Positions 1 to 9,061 of a DNA stretch of 64,000 nucleotides are shown here, piece by piece. Each line of letters starts with the position of its first letter. Position 1 is the first letter of the stretch. This stretch comes from Mediterranea massiliensis (GTDB lineage: Bacteria; Bacteroidota; Bacteroidia; Bacteroidales; Bacteroidaceae). The stretch spans positions 560,536 through 624,535 of the forward strand of contig NZ_LT635838.1 of NCBI RefSeq assembly GCF_900128475.1, in the 5' to 3' direction. The notes under the pieces were generated by a model, which searched no databases, had not been told where the DNA came from, and worked only from the letters and a program-made list of their open reading frames with translations. Made by a program: the position numbers and the translations under genes.

Positions 1-154
1 CCATCTTACTGCATTTTCTTATCCGTCGGTTTCTTTTGCGCCGTTCTGCATAGTTTTACATATCAAGGTTTTAGCCGTCCTGCCGTAGCTTTGCAACCAT
101 GTTTAATCCACCTGACGACAAGGTGTCGGCGGCACTAAAACCTATATTTGAAAC

Positions 155-1798
155 ATGGAAAAGAAAGAAGAATTTATCCGTGTAGGCACCACGCTCTACA
201 AGATTGTGAACCAGCCCCGCATTGACAGCGGCTATGTGAGGAGACGAATCGCATGGAACGCCGAGACCCTGCGACAGGACTACGGCAAGGACTACATGGC
301 GGGCATCCCGAAGTATGACGGCTTCTGCACCGTACCCGACCATGTAGGCTACCAGCCCGTAGTCGGCAAGTTCCTCAACCTCTACGAGCCGATAAGCCAT
401 GTTCCCGTGCCGGGCGATTTCCCCTGCATTCGCTCGTTGGTGGAACACATCTTCGGCGAACAGTACGGGTTGGGCATGGACTACCTGCAACTGCTGTATC
501 TGTATCCCGTTCAGAAGCTGCCCATCCTGTTGCTCGTGTCCGAAGAGAGGAATACGGGCAAAAGCACGTTCCTGAACTTCCTGAAAGCCGTATTCCAGAA
601 CAACGTGACGTTCAACACCAACGAGGACTTCCGCAGCCAGTTCAATTCCGACTGGGCGGGCAAGCTGCTCATCATGGTGGACGAGGTGCTGCTCAACCGC
701 CGTGAGGACAGCGAACGGTTAAAGAACCTCAGCACCACACTATCCTACAAGGTGGAGGCGAAAGGCAAAGACCGTGACGAGATAGGCTTCTTCGCCAAGT
801 TCGTGTTGTGCTCCAACAACGAGCATCTGCCCGTTATCATTGACGCAGGTGAAACACGCTATTGGGTGCGGAAGATTGTGCCGCTACGGAATGATGATAC
901 CGACTTCCTGCAAAAACTGAAAGCGGAGATACCCGCTTTTCTTCATTTCCTGCAACACCGGCAGCTATCCACCGAAAAAGAAAGCCGAATGTGGTTCAAC
1001 CCGAAGCTGCTGGAGACGGAAGCCCTGCGGAAGATTATCCGAAGCAACCGCAACCGTTTGGAGATAGAAATGACGGAACTCCTGCTCGACATCATGGCAA
1101 GCGTGGGCGTCAGTTCTGTTTCTTTTTGCCTCAATGATATTATCCCGTTGCTCGTCTGCTCGCAAATCAAGTCGGAGAAGCTGGAAGCCACCAAGACCGA
1201 GGCGAAAGCGGCACTCGTGGCAAAAGTAGGTTCTCTTTTGGGTAGCGGCAGACTGAAAGAGTTGGAAGCCGACAACCGAACCTTGCAAGGCGAGGTTGCC
1301 GCCCGTGACGAGAGTATCGAATTATTGCAAAAGCAGATGGAGCGGCAGCAGGAGGAACACAGCCACCAATTGATGGAACTGCAAGCCAAGTACCGCAGGG
1401 AAATGGCGGACAAGGAAGCGGCACACCAAGAGGAAGTGTCATTCCTAAAATCCATTATCCAAAAAGCCAAGAAATGGTTTCCGCCGTTTCAAGAGCTGGT
1501 GTATATGGAGAAGTTCTGCCTTAAAGTCGGCTTCAACGAAAGGCAGACTGCCACGCTCATCAGCGGCAAACCGCTGTTCTACGTGGGCGAGCTCTATTCG
1601 GAAGAGCACAGGCGGAAGTTCACAACCGAGGAAGCAGGCTTCCAAGTGGTAAAAGACCCGAAAGACAAGTCCAAGCTTGCACTTGCCATCAACGGGCAAG
1701 TGATTGGAGAGTGGTTCAAGGAGCAGTTTGGCAGGCTGTTCTCATCCGTTAAAAGGACGGTTGAACCGCTTAGGAGAGGCAAGGGCATGGGATTATAA
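155..1798 (+). CDS. Primase-helicase / MobV relaxase chimera, remnant of a mobilizable element
   Basis: The 547-residue product joins two proteins. Residues 1 to about 340 match the primase-helicase of Bacteroides mobilizable units (NBU-like): Walker A near 130-138 (ERNTGKST), Walker B near 171-177 (LLIMVDE), and the SF3-like stretch around 216-240. From about residue 341 the protein becomes the C-terminal part of a MobV-type mobilization relaxase: a long Glu/Gln/Lys coiled coil (about 365-445), then the WFPPFQEL, NERQTATLISGKP and LYSEEHRRKFTTE blocks that end those relaxases. The join is in frame near base 1175. In NBU-like elements the two genes are neighbours with oriT close by, so one deletion could have fused them and removed the relaxase catalytic domain. 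Mobilization by this protein is unlikely; helicase activity is possible. Family recognition is from memory, the fusion is read directly from the translation. Confidence 0.8.
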   Translation: MEKKEEFIRVGTTLYKIVNQPRIDSGYVRRRIAWNAETLRQDYGKDYMAGIPKYDGFCTVPDHVGYQPVVGKFLNLYEPISHVPVPGDFPCIRSLVEHIFGEQYGLGMDYLQLLYLYPVQKLPILLLVSEERNTGKSTFLNFLKAVFQNNVTFNTNEDFRSQFNSDWAGKLLIMVDEVLLNRREDSERLKNLSTTLSYKVEAKGKDRDEIGFFAKFVLCSNNEHLPVIIDAGETRYWVRKIVPLRNDDTDFLQKLKAEIPAFLHFLQHRQLSTEKESRMWFNPKLLETEALRKIIRSNRNRLEIEMTELLLDIMASVGVSSVSFCLNDIIPLLVCSQIKSEKLEATKTEAKAALVAKVGSLLGSGRLKELEADNRTLQGEVAARDESIELLQKQMERQQEEHSHQLMELQAKYRREMADKEAAHQEEVSFLKSIIQKAKKWFPPFQELVYMEKFCLKVGFNERQTATLISGKPLFYVGELYSEEHRRKFTTEEAGFQVVKDPKDKSKLALAINGQVIGEWFKEQFGRLFSSVKRTVEPLRRGKGMGL

Positions 1799-1875
1799 AC
1801 AATACCAACGGAAGAATAGCAAGTTTGTGTTTGGGGCAGACCAAAACCGCTTGCTATCCTCAGTTGGTTGAAACG

Positions 1876-2439
1876 TCATTTTATTTGTGCCCGAATCCTA
1901 CTCAAACTTGCCTGTGTGATGCCTAAATAGGTGGCGATACTTCCTAACGGCAACCGCTGTAACAAATCAGGCTCTTTCTCCAACAACTCGTGATACCGTT
2001 CCGAGGCGACGGCTGACAACATGGAAATCAGCCGTTCCTCGGCAGCAAGCAGTTCCATTTCCGCATAACGCCGTCCCCAATTGGCTATGTGCAAATCCTT
2101 CAAGAATAGCTCTTTCAGTTTTTTCCTTTCCAATACATATAAGACAGAATTTTCCATCAGCTCCATTGTTTCATACCCCGGTTCGTCATTCACATATCCT
2201 TTCATGGAAACAATAGTCGCCCCTTCCTTGCCGACCCAAAAGGTAATTTCTTTCCCCTCTACCGAAGTATAGGCGCGGACAATGCCTTTCTTGATGAAAA
2301 AGATGTCTTTTTCGATCTTGCCATATTCCAACACTTGGAATCCTTTTGGGTATGAGACTTCCGTCAGGCATTGCCGCAACTTGTCCAAAGACGCATCCGG
2401 CATGGCATATCTCTGGTTGATGATTTCCTTTATATCCAT
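1876..2439 (-). CDS. Crp/Fnr-family transcriptional regulator
   Basis: The 187-residue protein has an N-terminal cyclic-nucleotide-binding-like beta roll (about 1-115, with KIEKDIFFIKKGIVRAYT) and a short C-terminal helix-turn-helix (LGSIATYLGITQASLSRIR, about 165-184). This is the usual size of Bacteroidales Crp/Fnr regulators. I see no Cys cluster for an Fe-S centre, so it is not an obvious Fnr oxygen sensor. It is divergent from the SMR and MFS efflux genes, with a repeat-rich intergenic region between them, so it most likely controls those exporters. The effector is unknown. Confidence 0.85.
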   Translation of the reverse strand: MDIKEIINQRYAMPDASLDKLRQCLTEVSYPKGFQVLEYGKIEKDIFFIKKGIVRAYTSVEGKEITFWVGKEGATIVSMKGYVNDEPGYETMELMENSVLYVLERKKLKELFLKDLHIANWGRRYAEMELLAAEERLISMLSAVASERYHELLEKEPDLLQRLPLGSIATYLGITQASLSRIRAQIK

Positions 2440-2482
2440 AAGTCATTTTGTTGTGGTACAAAATTATAAAATAGCGCACAGA

Positions 2483-2571
2483 AACAGCTGCTAACGGCTG
2501 TTTTTTTGTCAAATGCAAAATCCGTTTTTACCAAATGTAAAAAACGGTTAGAAATTACTTGCTTACTTTTG
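2483..2571 (+). promoter_or_regulatory. Divergent regulatory region: direct repeats, dyad and -7 box for the SMR gene
   Basis: An 11-bp element CAAATGYAAAA occurs at 2510-2520 and 2532-2542, exactly 22 bp apart. A dyad lies between CCGTTTTTAC (2522-2531) and GTAAAAAACGG (2537-2547). A further small dyad AACAGC/GCTGTT is near 2483-2503. The Bacteroides -7 box TACTTTTG is at 2564-2571, 26 bp before the SMR start. Two repeats spaced by two helical turns just upstream of the promoter suit a dimeric Crp/Fnr regulator; this assignment is inference. Confidence 0.55.
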
Positions 2572-2596
2572 CACCCGAATTTAATAAATCATAGGT

Positions 2597-2923
2597 ATGA
2601 ATTGGATAATTTTATTTTTGGCAGGATTGTTTGAGGTAAGCCTTACATTCTGCTTGGGAAAAACGAGAGAGGCATCAGGTATTGGTTTTTATCTGTGGGG
2701 AAGCGGTTTCTTGGCTTCCACGGTATTGAGTATGGCATTACTTGCCAAAGCGGTTCAGACTTTGCCTTTGGGCACGGCATACGCCATTTGGACGGGTATC
2801 GGAGCGGTCGGCACGGTCTTGATTGGGATATTCGTTTTCAAAGAGCCGGCCACTCCCATACGGCTTTTCTTCCTGTTCACGCTCATTGCCTCCTTGATTG
2901 GATTGAAAGTTGTGTCATACTGA
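2597..2923 (+). CDS. Small multidrug resistance (SMR) family transporter subunit
   Basis: The 108-residue membrane protein has four hydrophobic helices and the membrane glutamate typical of the family at residue 13 (LAGLFEVSLTF). SMR proteins work as dimers in the inner membrane and exchange protons for quaternary ammonium compounds, guanidinium or related cations. The PLGTAYAIWTGIGAVGT block is the family signature. Whether it is a guanidinium exporter (Gdx/SugE type) or a drug exporter (EmrE/Qac type) cannot be settled by eye. Only 12 bases separate its stop from the MFS gene, so the two form an operon facing away from the Crp/Fnr gene. Confidence 0.88.
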   Translation: MNWIILFLAGLFEVSLTFCLGKTREASGIGFYLWGSGFLASTVLSMALLAKAVQTLPLGTAYAIWTGIGAVGTVLIGIFVFKEPATPIRLFFLFTLIASLIGLKVVSY

Positions 2924-2935
2924 AAGGAGGAATAA

Positions 2936-4141
2936 ATGATGAAATATGAATTGAGAGAAAACCACGGCATTCCGGCACCTCTGCTGGCTCTGCTGGCAGT
3001 CGCTACCGGGCTTTCCGTTGCCAACTGCTACTACAACCAGCCTTTGTTGGGCAGCATGGCAAAGGATTTTGGGGTAAGCGACTTTTCTGCCAGCATGGTT
3101 GCGACATTGACCCAGATAGGTTATGTAGTCGGACTTGTGTTTGTCATTCCGCTTGGCGATTTGGTTTCACGAAAGCAGCTGATATTGACCAATTATATCA
3201 TTTCATCGTGCGCATTGCTTGCCATAGCACTTGCCCCTAACATCTATTGGGTGTGGGGCGCATCCTTGCTTGCCGGAGCATCTTCGGTTATGCCGCAGTT
3301 CTTCATCCCGTTGGTGTCTTTCCATTCAGCACCAGCACACAAGGTACGCAACGTGGGGATTATACAGTCCTGTCTGCTCATAGGCATTCTTGGCTCACGG
3401 GTGTTAAGTGGTTTCCTGGCTGATATGTGGGGATGGCGTTCCGTCTATTTTGTGGCTTGTGTGTTTATGCTCGGATGCTTTCTTATGATTTACAAGATGC
3501 TTCCCGTTCTGCCTGCTCGTTCACGTGAAAATTATGCGGGTCTGATGAAATCCTTGTTGCGTCTGCTTGCCAAATACCCGTACTTGCGTATCGCTTCGTT
3601 GAGGGCGGCATTGGCTTATGGCTCGTTCTTTGCGTTGTGGAGTTGCCTTGCTTTCCGGATGAAGCAAGAGCCATTCTTTGCGGATGACGATATTATCGGG
3701 GCACTCGGTTTGTGCGGATTGGCAGGTGCGTCTACGGTTGTATTCATTAGCGGCTATATCCAGAAGTACGGCGTAAGGTTCTTCTCCATTGTCGGGGGAT
3801 GTGTTATCTTGGCTGCATGGTTGTTGGCATTTTTTGGAAATGACAGCTACTTGTGGATGATAATCGCCATCCTTTTGATTGATGCAGGAATGCAATGCAT
3901 CCATTTGTCAAATCAGACCAGCGTGGTCTCCCTTGACGCATCCGCCATCAACCGAGTCAATACCGTTTATATGACCATCTACTTTCTGGGCGGTTCTGCT
4001 GGTACGTTCGTTTCAGGTCTGTTTTGGCAACATTACGGATGGGCAGGCGTGGTAGGAGTAGGAGTTGCCTTTACCGTGGCTTCCTTGTTCGTTAATTGCT
4101 TCCAACCAAGACTGCATAAGGATGAATGCTCAATATTCTGA
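2936..4141 (+). CDS. Major facilitator superfamily exporter
   Basis: The 401-residue protein has about 12 membrane helices. The MFS motif A between helices 2 and 3 is recognisable as GDLVSRKQLILTN (near 80-92). It resembles the drug or sugar efflux permeases of the DHA1/AraJ type by general sequence character. It is the second gene of an operon with the SMR transporter and lies next to a Crp/Fnr gene, which suggests export of a toxic compound under inducible control. The substrate is unknown. Confidence 0.85.
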   Translation: MMKYELRENHGIPAPLLALLAVATGLSVANCYYNQPLLGSMAKDFGVSDFSASMVATLTQIGYVVGLVFVIPLGDLVSRKQLILTNYIISSCALLAIALAPNIYWVWGASLLAGASSVMPQFFIPLVSFHSAPAHKVRNVGIIQSCLLIGILGSRVLSGFLADMWGWRSVYFVACVFMLGCFLMIYKMLPVLPARSRENYAGLMKSLLRLLAKYPYLRIASLRAALAYGSFFALWSCLAFRMKQEPFFADDDIIGALGLCGLAGASTVVFISGYIQKYGVRFFSIVGGCVILAAWLLAFFGNDSYLWMIIAILLIDAGMQCIHLSNQTSVVSLDASAINRVNTVYMTIYFLGGSAGTFVSGLFWQHYGWAGVVGVGVAFTVASLFVNCFQPRLHKDECSIF

Positions 4142-4225
4142 CTAAAATAATTTTTGGAATGATCCTTTCAGTCTGAATATTTTTCATACCTTTGTACCGT
4201 AAGAGTTTCCCGAACAAGCAAAGCG

Positions 4226-4369
4226 ATGCAGACCACGGCAATTAGAACGGTTACCAACTCATTACCCGAAAACGAGGTAATTCTTCTAACTCTCTTGATT
4301 TCAAAGAGGTATATTCCTTATACAGATTTACGGAAAAAGTTTGGAAAAACCTTGGAATTGTCCAGATAG
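4226..4369 (+). CDS. Possible 47-aa peptide of unknown function
   Basis: An ATG at 4226 opens a 47-codon frame (begins MQTTAIRTVTNSLPENEVI, ends KKFGKTLELSR). A Bacteroides-type -7 box TACCTTTG lies at 4187-4194. The composition is protein-like, with a hydrophobic stretch followed by a basic tail. I do not recognise a family. It may be the N-terminal remnant of a longer gene cut by loss of the mobile element, or chance. The rest of 4142-4470 shows only a weak stem ATTACC/GGTAAT (about 4260-4283) and nothing else I can name. Confidence 0.35.
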   Translation: MQTTAIRTVTNSLPENEVILLTLLISKRYIPYTDLRKKFGKTLELSR

Positions 4370-4465
4370 TGTTATCCCAGGGTCGAATAACCCGACAGAA
4401 AGCTTCCTTGAAAAGGCTGTAATATTTTTATTAGTAATAAAGTTGTTAGTAAACATATTATTGCT

Positions 4466-4473
4466 TACTTTTG
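4466..4473 (+). promoter_or_regulatory. -7 promoter box (TACTTTTG) for the AAA ATPase gene
   Basis: The box matches TAnnTTTG and covers the TTG that would be an alternative start at 4471. That places the transcript start downstream of the TTG and supports the ATG at 4501 as the true start of the next gene. Confidence 0.5.
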
Positions 4474-4500
4474 TTTCATCAGAATAAAAATTGCACGCAC

Positions 4501-5637
4501 ATGGAGAACAAGCCTTTCATATTCGGTGTTGCAACGTCGGGAGACAACTTTACCGATCGGGAAAAAGAGACGGAACGTTTGTTGCAGAACTTTCGCCATG
4601 GGGTAAACACAATACTGATTTCACCCCGCCGTTGGGGAAAGACCTCATTAGTGCAGAAAGTATGCCGGCTGGCACAATCCGACAAGTTGAAGATTGTGTA
4701 TCTTGATATTTTTTCTTGCCGCAGTGACGGGGATTTCTATGACGCATTCGCTTCTGCCATCCTCAAGCAAACATCTTCAAAATGGGAGGAATGGGTAGAA
4801 AACGCCAAATTGTTCCTGTCGAGGATTACGCCCAAAATCTCCATCGGGCCCGATCCCATGACGGATTTTTCCATATCGCTTGAAATAAATCCCCAAAGCA
4901 ACGATATTGATGAAATCCTGCAGCTTCCTGAGAAAATAGCCCAAAAGAAAGGATGCAATATCGTTGTTTGCATTGATGAATTCCAACAGATAGCAGAGTT
5001 CAAAGATTCCAAGATATTCCAAAAGCGTTTGCGCTCGGTGTGGCAGTTGCAGAAATCCGTATCCTATTGCCTTTTCGGAAGCAAAAAACATCTGATGAAT
5101 GAACTGTTCGAGAAAAAGAGCTACCCGTTCTATAAATTCGGGGATGCGATTTATCTGTCAAAGATCGGGACACAGGATTGGATAGAGTATATTTGCAGAC
5201 GGTTTGAGGTGACCGGAAAACATATTTCAGAAGAATTGGCCGAGAAGATTTGTCAGAAAGTGGACAATCACTCTTCGTATGTGCAGCAGTTGGCATGGCT
5301 GGTATGGATTCATACGGATAAAACCGCAACAGACCAAGATTTTGAGGCTGCATATCAGGATATCATCGACCAAAACACTCCGTTGTTCGAAAAGCAAACC
5401 GAAAGTCTGACCACCTATCAGATGAATTTCCTGCGAGCTGTGATAGACGGCATTCACAGCGAGTTTACCACCCAGGAAATTCTGCATAAATATCAGCTCG
5501 GTTCGTCGGCCAATGTCAGTATCGTCAAGCGGGCTTTGGTCAAGAAAGAGCTTATCGAAATCGAGAAACGCCAAGTGGTGATTCCCGATCCGATAATGGC
5601 CGTGTGGCTGAAGCGGGAATTAGGAAGGTTCGCTTGA
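4501..5637 (+). CDS. AAA+ ATPase of the archaeal-ATPase type with C-terminal winged helix
   Basis: From the ATG at 4501 the product has 378 residues. It has a Walker A of the form SPRRWGKTSL (about 40-49) and a Walker B, IVVCIDEF (about 148-155), as in the ATPase_2/AAA_14 type families common in Bacteroidetes. The C-terminal 80 residues look like a winged helix (FTTQEILHKYQLGSSANVSIVKRAL). Members are STAND-like ATPases of uncertain role. It stands alone between the mobile-element remnant and the DUF3472 gene. No nuclease domain is fused here, unlike the two ATPases inside the cassette locus. Confidence 0.75.
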   Translation: MENKPFIFGVATSGDNFTDREKETERLLQNFRHGVNTILISPRRWGKTSLVQKVCRLAQSDKLKIVYLDIFSCRSDGDFYDAFASAILKQTSSKWEEWVENAKLFLSRITPKISIGPDPMTDFSISLEINPQSNDIDEILQLPEKIAQKKGCNIVVCIDEFQQIAEFKDSKIFQKRLRSVWQLQKSVSYCLFGSKKHLMNELFEKKSYPFYKFGDAIYLSKIGTQDWIEYICRRFEVTGKHISEELAEKICQKVDNHSSYVQQLAWLVWIHTDKTATDQDFEAAYQDIIDQNTPLFEKQTESLTTYQMNFLRAVIDGIHSEFTTQEILHKYQLGSSANVSIVKRALVKKELIEIEKRQVVIPDPIMAVWLKRELGRFA

Positions 5638-5771
5638 AATCTATCGACTCGGCTCCATTCAATAATCAAGTATGCATCACCTGTCTATTGAATTTAAAGG
5701 AATGCATCAAAATGAAAAGGCACTAAAGGCTGTATCATTCACCCAATTTCTCAGTGAGCGCAACGATGCAT

Positions 5772-7073
5772 TTACTCCGTTTTTCCAAGTTTATCCAAAG
5801 CCTCCCAATCAATCTGTGGGGGCTGTGTGTTGTCGTAAGCAGGTAGAGGGAAGTGCGTACCTGCCTGGACATTCCCGTTGAAGAAGCCACCCATTTTCAG
5901 GAACAGCGCCTTTCCGTCAGCAGTTTGTCCACCTGCATAGTCCAGACGCACACCGGCCTGTGCAGTGCCGTCGTTGGTAAAGGTCGCATGCAAGGGACGC
6001 ACCCAACGGCCGTCCGTCGTACGTGCCCATTGGTTCTGAAACTGCACCTTGCGCGTCAGATAGCCTTGCTCCGGATTGAAACTTTCCAGGAAAGAATGGG
6101 GATGGGTGTACCAGGTGTCGGTTTGTGGACGCAGGAACTCAGCAATGAGACGCCACTGTCCCTCCTCTGTGGCATAAAAGTAGGCCGTGTATATCGTGTT
6201 TCCCTTTCCATCGGGACGTACATGCATCAGGAACGGGTATGTCGTACCAGCTTTCCAGGGATAATTCATAAAACTTTGGCCGCCCGAGCCCTCATTGCCA
6301 AACTCTCCGATTCGCACTCCATCGCCACGGCGCAGCATGCGGATGCGCTGGTCTTCGGGAATATTGCGCGGGTCTTGTGTGTCAAACGGGCTCCACACGG
6401 AAAAGAGGATGCGCCGCTCTGCCTTTGAGTTATATTGCATGCCAAAATATCCTTCGCCAAAGCCTGCCACCATATAGTAGCTATGCATCACTTCACCATC
6501 CTGCGGAACGGTCACTTCGTTATAGAACCATTCATAATCATTCCCCTGCGGCAGCGTATAACCCAAGTGTACAGACGGGCCGCGGCGCCCCCAGTAATTA
6601 GAGAAATCGTGTACACAGGTCACTTTGCCATCTGCGTATGCAACCATCAGGTCGGTAATGTTGGCAAAGTTCCCGCCATCACGTTTCTTTCCTTTGAGGT
6701 CCACCTGGACATAACCTGGCTCACTGATCTTGACTTTCATATTGCCGGCAATGGTCGGTTCATCGTTATCGAACCTGACATCCTGTTCCTTACCGTTGCA
6801 TATCATGCGCATCGTGGCGTGCCCCTTGCCTTGAAGCGACAAAGTAATGATCTGCGGCTTGTCGATATGAAAGTATGCGCTGACAGTGGTCTGGGGACTA
6901 CTCCAGTTTTCCACGCCGTTATCCGATATACGGACCTTATCGGCACGTTGGGTAACATAAGCATTCCCTGCAAAGGATACGGACTGCACCCGTGATTGTG
7001 CCAGCATTGTGATGCTTGTCAGTGAAAATAATACGGCCATGATGTGACCTAAAGTTAATTTATACAGCTTCAT
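5772..7073 (-). CDS. Secreted DUF3472 protein with DUF5077-like N-terminal module
   Basis: The 433-residue protein starts with a signal peptide (about 1-25, MAVLFSLTSITMLAQ). The first 130 residues look like the DUF5077 beta-sandwich, and the rest is the DUF3472 domain (SVHLGYTLPQGNDYEWFYNEVTVP, split blocks GYFGMQYNS, RRILFSVWSPFDTQDPR). In Bacteroides such proteins sit in polysaccharide-utilization loci, and a carbohydrate-binding or processing role is presumed but not shown. It lies downstream of susD on the same strand after a 400-bp gap, so it may have its own promoter. Confidence 0.75.
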   Translation of the reverse strand: MKLYKLTLGHIMAVLFSLTSITMLAQSRVQSVSFAGNAYVTQRADKVRISDNGVENWSSPQTTVSAYFHIDKPQIITLSLQGKGHATMRMICNGKEQDVRFDNDEPTIAGNMKVKISEPGYVQVDLKGKKRDGGNFANITDLMVAYADGKVTCVHDFSNYWGRRGPSVHLGYTLPQGNDYEWFYNEVTVPQDGEVMHSYYMVAGFGEGYFGMQYNSKAERRILFSVWSPFDTQDPRNIPEDQRIRMLRRGDGVRIGEFGNEGSGGQSFMNYPWKAGTTYPFLMHVRPDGKGNTIYTAYFYATEEGQWRLIAEFLRPQTDTWYTHPHSFLESFNPEQGYLTRKVQFQNQWARTTDGRWVRPLHATFTNDGTAQAGVRLDYAGGQTADGKALFLKMGGFFNGNVQAGTHFPLPAYDNTQPPQIDWEALDKLGKTE

Positions 7074-7476
7074 GGTGCGATTTGTTTTATTGTATGAACC
7101 ATTGTTTGATTTAAACTTTCAACTATCAGCAAATAAGCAAATTGTACGCATCATTGGCTTTCCAGCAAACTGGTTGCAGGCAAGTCATTGATGGCTATCT
7201 GCCTGTTGATGCACAACTTCATCGCAAAAATCATAATAATCCCTGGAATCTGCAAGGATTTTACTGGAAATCGTGTCCATACACTCGGGAATGTACCTTG
7301 CAGAGGCGTTGTTCCCAAGTGTTCGGCCCAGCCTGATCGGGAAGAGATGTTAGGATAGCCGCCACATATAAAGGAAGGCCGGGAAGCGCCGGCTTCCACA
7401 GAAACCGGGCCTCCCGACCTGACATCAGAGAGAATAGATGAAGAAAAATATGAAATTGGTTAGGGTAAAGAGATTC
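7074..7476 (-). other. Intergenic region between susD and the DUF3472 gene
   Basis: No convincing gene. On the minus strand a GC-rich hairpin (GGAAGCCGG pairing with CCGGCCTTCC, about 7373-7399) followed by TTTAT may end the susCD transcript. I could not find a clean TAnnTTTG box for the DUF3472 gene. Confidence 0.4.
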
Positions 7477-9036
7477 TCACTCGATGTAGCTGTCCAACGC
7501 GCCGTTGTAGTCCACTTCCTTGGCGGGATAGACCCACGTCCACTGGTTGGCCTCCTCGGGCTGAACGCTGACGGCAAACTGGGGATGGAAGCTGCCCTGG
7601 GGATGGGCGTGGCGGACCAGCGGCTCACGCCAGCGCTTCAGGTCGAACCAGTCGAAGCCTTCGCCCCAAAGCTCGATGCGGCGGTAGAGCTTCACCTCGT
7701 CCAGGAGGTCGGCGCCCGTCTTGGTGCAGGTGTACTGCGGGTCGCGCCCGCTGTCCTTCACCAGCGCCTTCAGCAGAGCCTGTACCTCAGTGTCCTTGCC
7801 GTCGAGGTGGCAGTCGGCCTCAGCCTCGATGAGGTACATCTCCGACGAGCGGAAATGGTTGAGCTGGCCGATGCCGGGCTGGCCGGTGCAGAGGAACTTG
7901 AACTGCATGTAGGCATAGATGAGACTCGTGCCATACAGCTTGTCGGCATAGTCGCGGCGCGCACGCTCCAGCAGAGGACCGGCGGTGACACGGCCGTTGG
8001 TGGTATTATAGGCATCGCCTTCAACCGGGGCCAGGAACATCCGGCGGCGCACGTCGGTCGCGGGAATGCGGTCGTAAAGCTCCTTGCTGATGGCACAGGG
8101 ATAGGTGCGGCAGATGCTGGCACTGGAGTTGCTGCCCTGATAGGCGAAGAAGGAGAAGTAGTAGAGCGTCTGGTCGGGGGCGCTGTAGCTGCTCCAGATC
8201 CATTCACTGTTGGGAGTGCTGAAGCCGCCGTCCACGTAATCGGCGTTGCTCATCAGCGGATAGTCCTTGCGGGCCAGGGCGGCATACTTGGCAGCAGTAG
8301 CCCAGTCTTCACGCGTCAGGGCAGCGCGGGCATAGGTGGCATAGGCTACGGCCAGGTCAGGGCTGTAGTTGTCGCCACGGTCGCGTAACAGACCGCTGCG
8401 GGTATAGGCGTCGACGGCCGCGTCGAGGTCGGTATAGATCTGTGTATAGACCTGGGCCAGCGTCGAGGCGGGCAGATCGCCGTCCGAAGTGTCAAGCCTC
8501 AGCGGCAGGCCGCGCGAAGCTCCCTGACGGCTGTCCGTCCAGCGATGGCAGTAGAGCTGGCTGAGCATCAGATAGGCATAGGCACGGACGGTGAGCGCCT
8601 GCGCGCGGATGAAGAGGCGCTCGGCCTCCGTGCCTGCGGCATGGTCGATGTTGACCACGATGCGGTTGGCATTGCCTATCAGCTTGTAATAGTAGAACCA
8701 GGGGTAGTAGCAGTAGAGCACCGAGTTGCGCTCCAGATACGTGGTGGGGTTGATGATGGGGGTCCACCCCGTCAGGTTGCACTTCTGGAAGTCGTTGCCC
8801 GTATAGTTGCCATACAGGGTCTTGATGGTGCCTTCGCCGTTGAAGCCCTGCTGCCCCAGGTACTGCTGGGTCATCATCAGGCAGAGTCCATTGACGGCCA
8901 GGCGGGCATTTTCGGTTGTCTCGAAGACGGTTCCCGTGTCGGTGGACGCCTGAGGCAGGGTGTCGAGGTAGTCGGCCGAGCAGGCAGTAAGCAGAGCCGC
9001 GCCGACGGATATGTAGAGTAGATTCTTCAGTTTCAT
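7477..9036 (-). CDS. SusD/RagB-family nutrient-binding outer-membrane lipoprotein
   Basis: The 519-residue product has a lipoprotein signal with lipobox LLTAC (Cys19) followed by SADYLDTLPQ, the usual SusD start. The body shows the helical TPR-like SusD fold signatures (NANRIVVNIDHAAGTEAER, AYAYLMLSQLY) and the C-terminal WGEGFDWFDLKRW block. It caps the SusC barrel and captures a glycan or peptide. It starts 26 bp after the susC stop and is the second gene of the operon. The substrate cannot be predicted: the only neighbour that might act on it is DUF3472, and there is no obvious glycoside hydrolase in the window. Confidence 0.93.
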   Translation of the reverse strand: MKLKNLLYISVGAALLTACSADYLDTLPQASTDTGTVFETTENARLAVNGLCLMMTQQYLGQQGFNGEGTIKTLYGNYTGNDFQKCNLTGWTPIINPTTYLERNSVLYCYYPWFYYYKLIGNANRIVVNIDHAAGTEAERLFIRAQALTVRAYAYLMLSQLYCHRWTDSRQGASRGLPLRLDTSDGDLPASTLAQVYTQIYTDLDAAVDAYTRSGLLRDRGDNYSPDLAVAYATYARAALTREDWATAAKYAALARKDYPLMSNADYVDGGFSTPNSEWIWSSYSAPDQTLYYFSFFAYQGSNSSASICRTYPCAISKELYDRIPATDVRRRMFLAPVEGDAYNTTNGRVTAGPLLERARRDYADKLYGTSLIYAYMQFKFLCTGQPGIGQLNHFRSSEMYLIEAEADCHLDGKDTEVQALLKALVKDSGRDPQYTCTKTGADLLDEVKLYRRIELWGEGFDWFDLKRWREPLVRHAHPQGSFHPQFAVSVQPEEANQWTWVYPAKEVDYNGALDSYIE

Positions 9037-9061
9037 ACGTTTCGTTTTAATCGGATATGGT

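Noticed and set aside
71..490. A 139-codon frame on the minus strand over the primase
   Set aside because: Antisense to the recognised primase-helicase domain, with no domain of its own.
1..4400. A still-functional mobilizable element
   Set aside because: The relaxase catalytic domain is missing and no element integrase is visible within the window; the left part lies outside it, so I call a remnant only.
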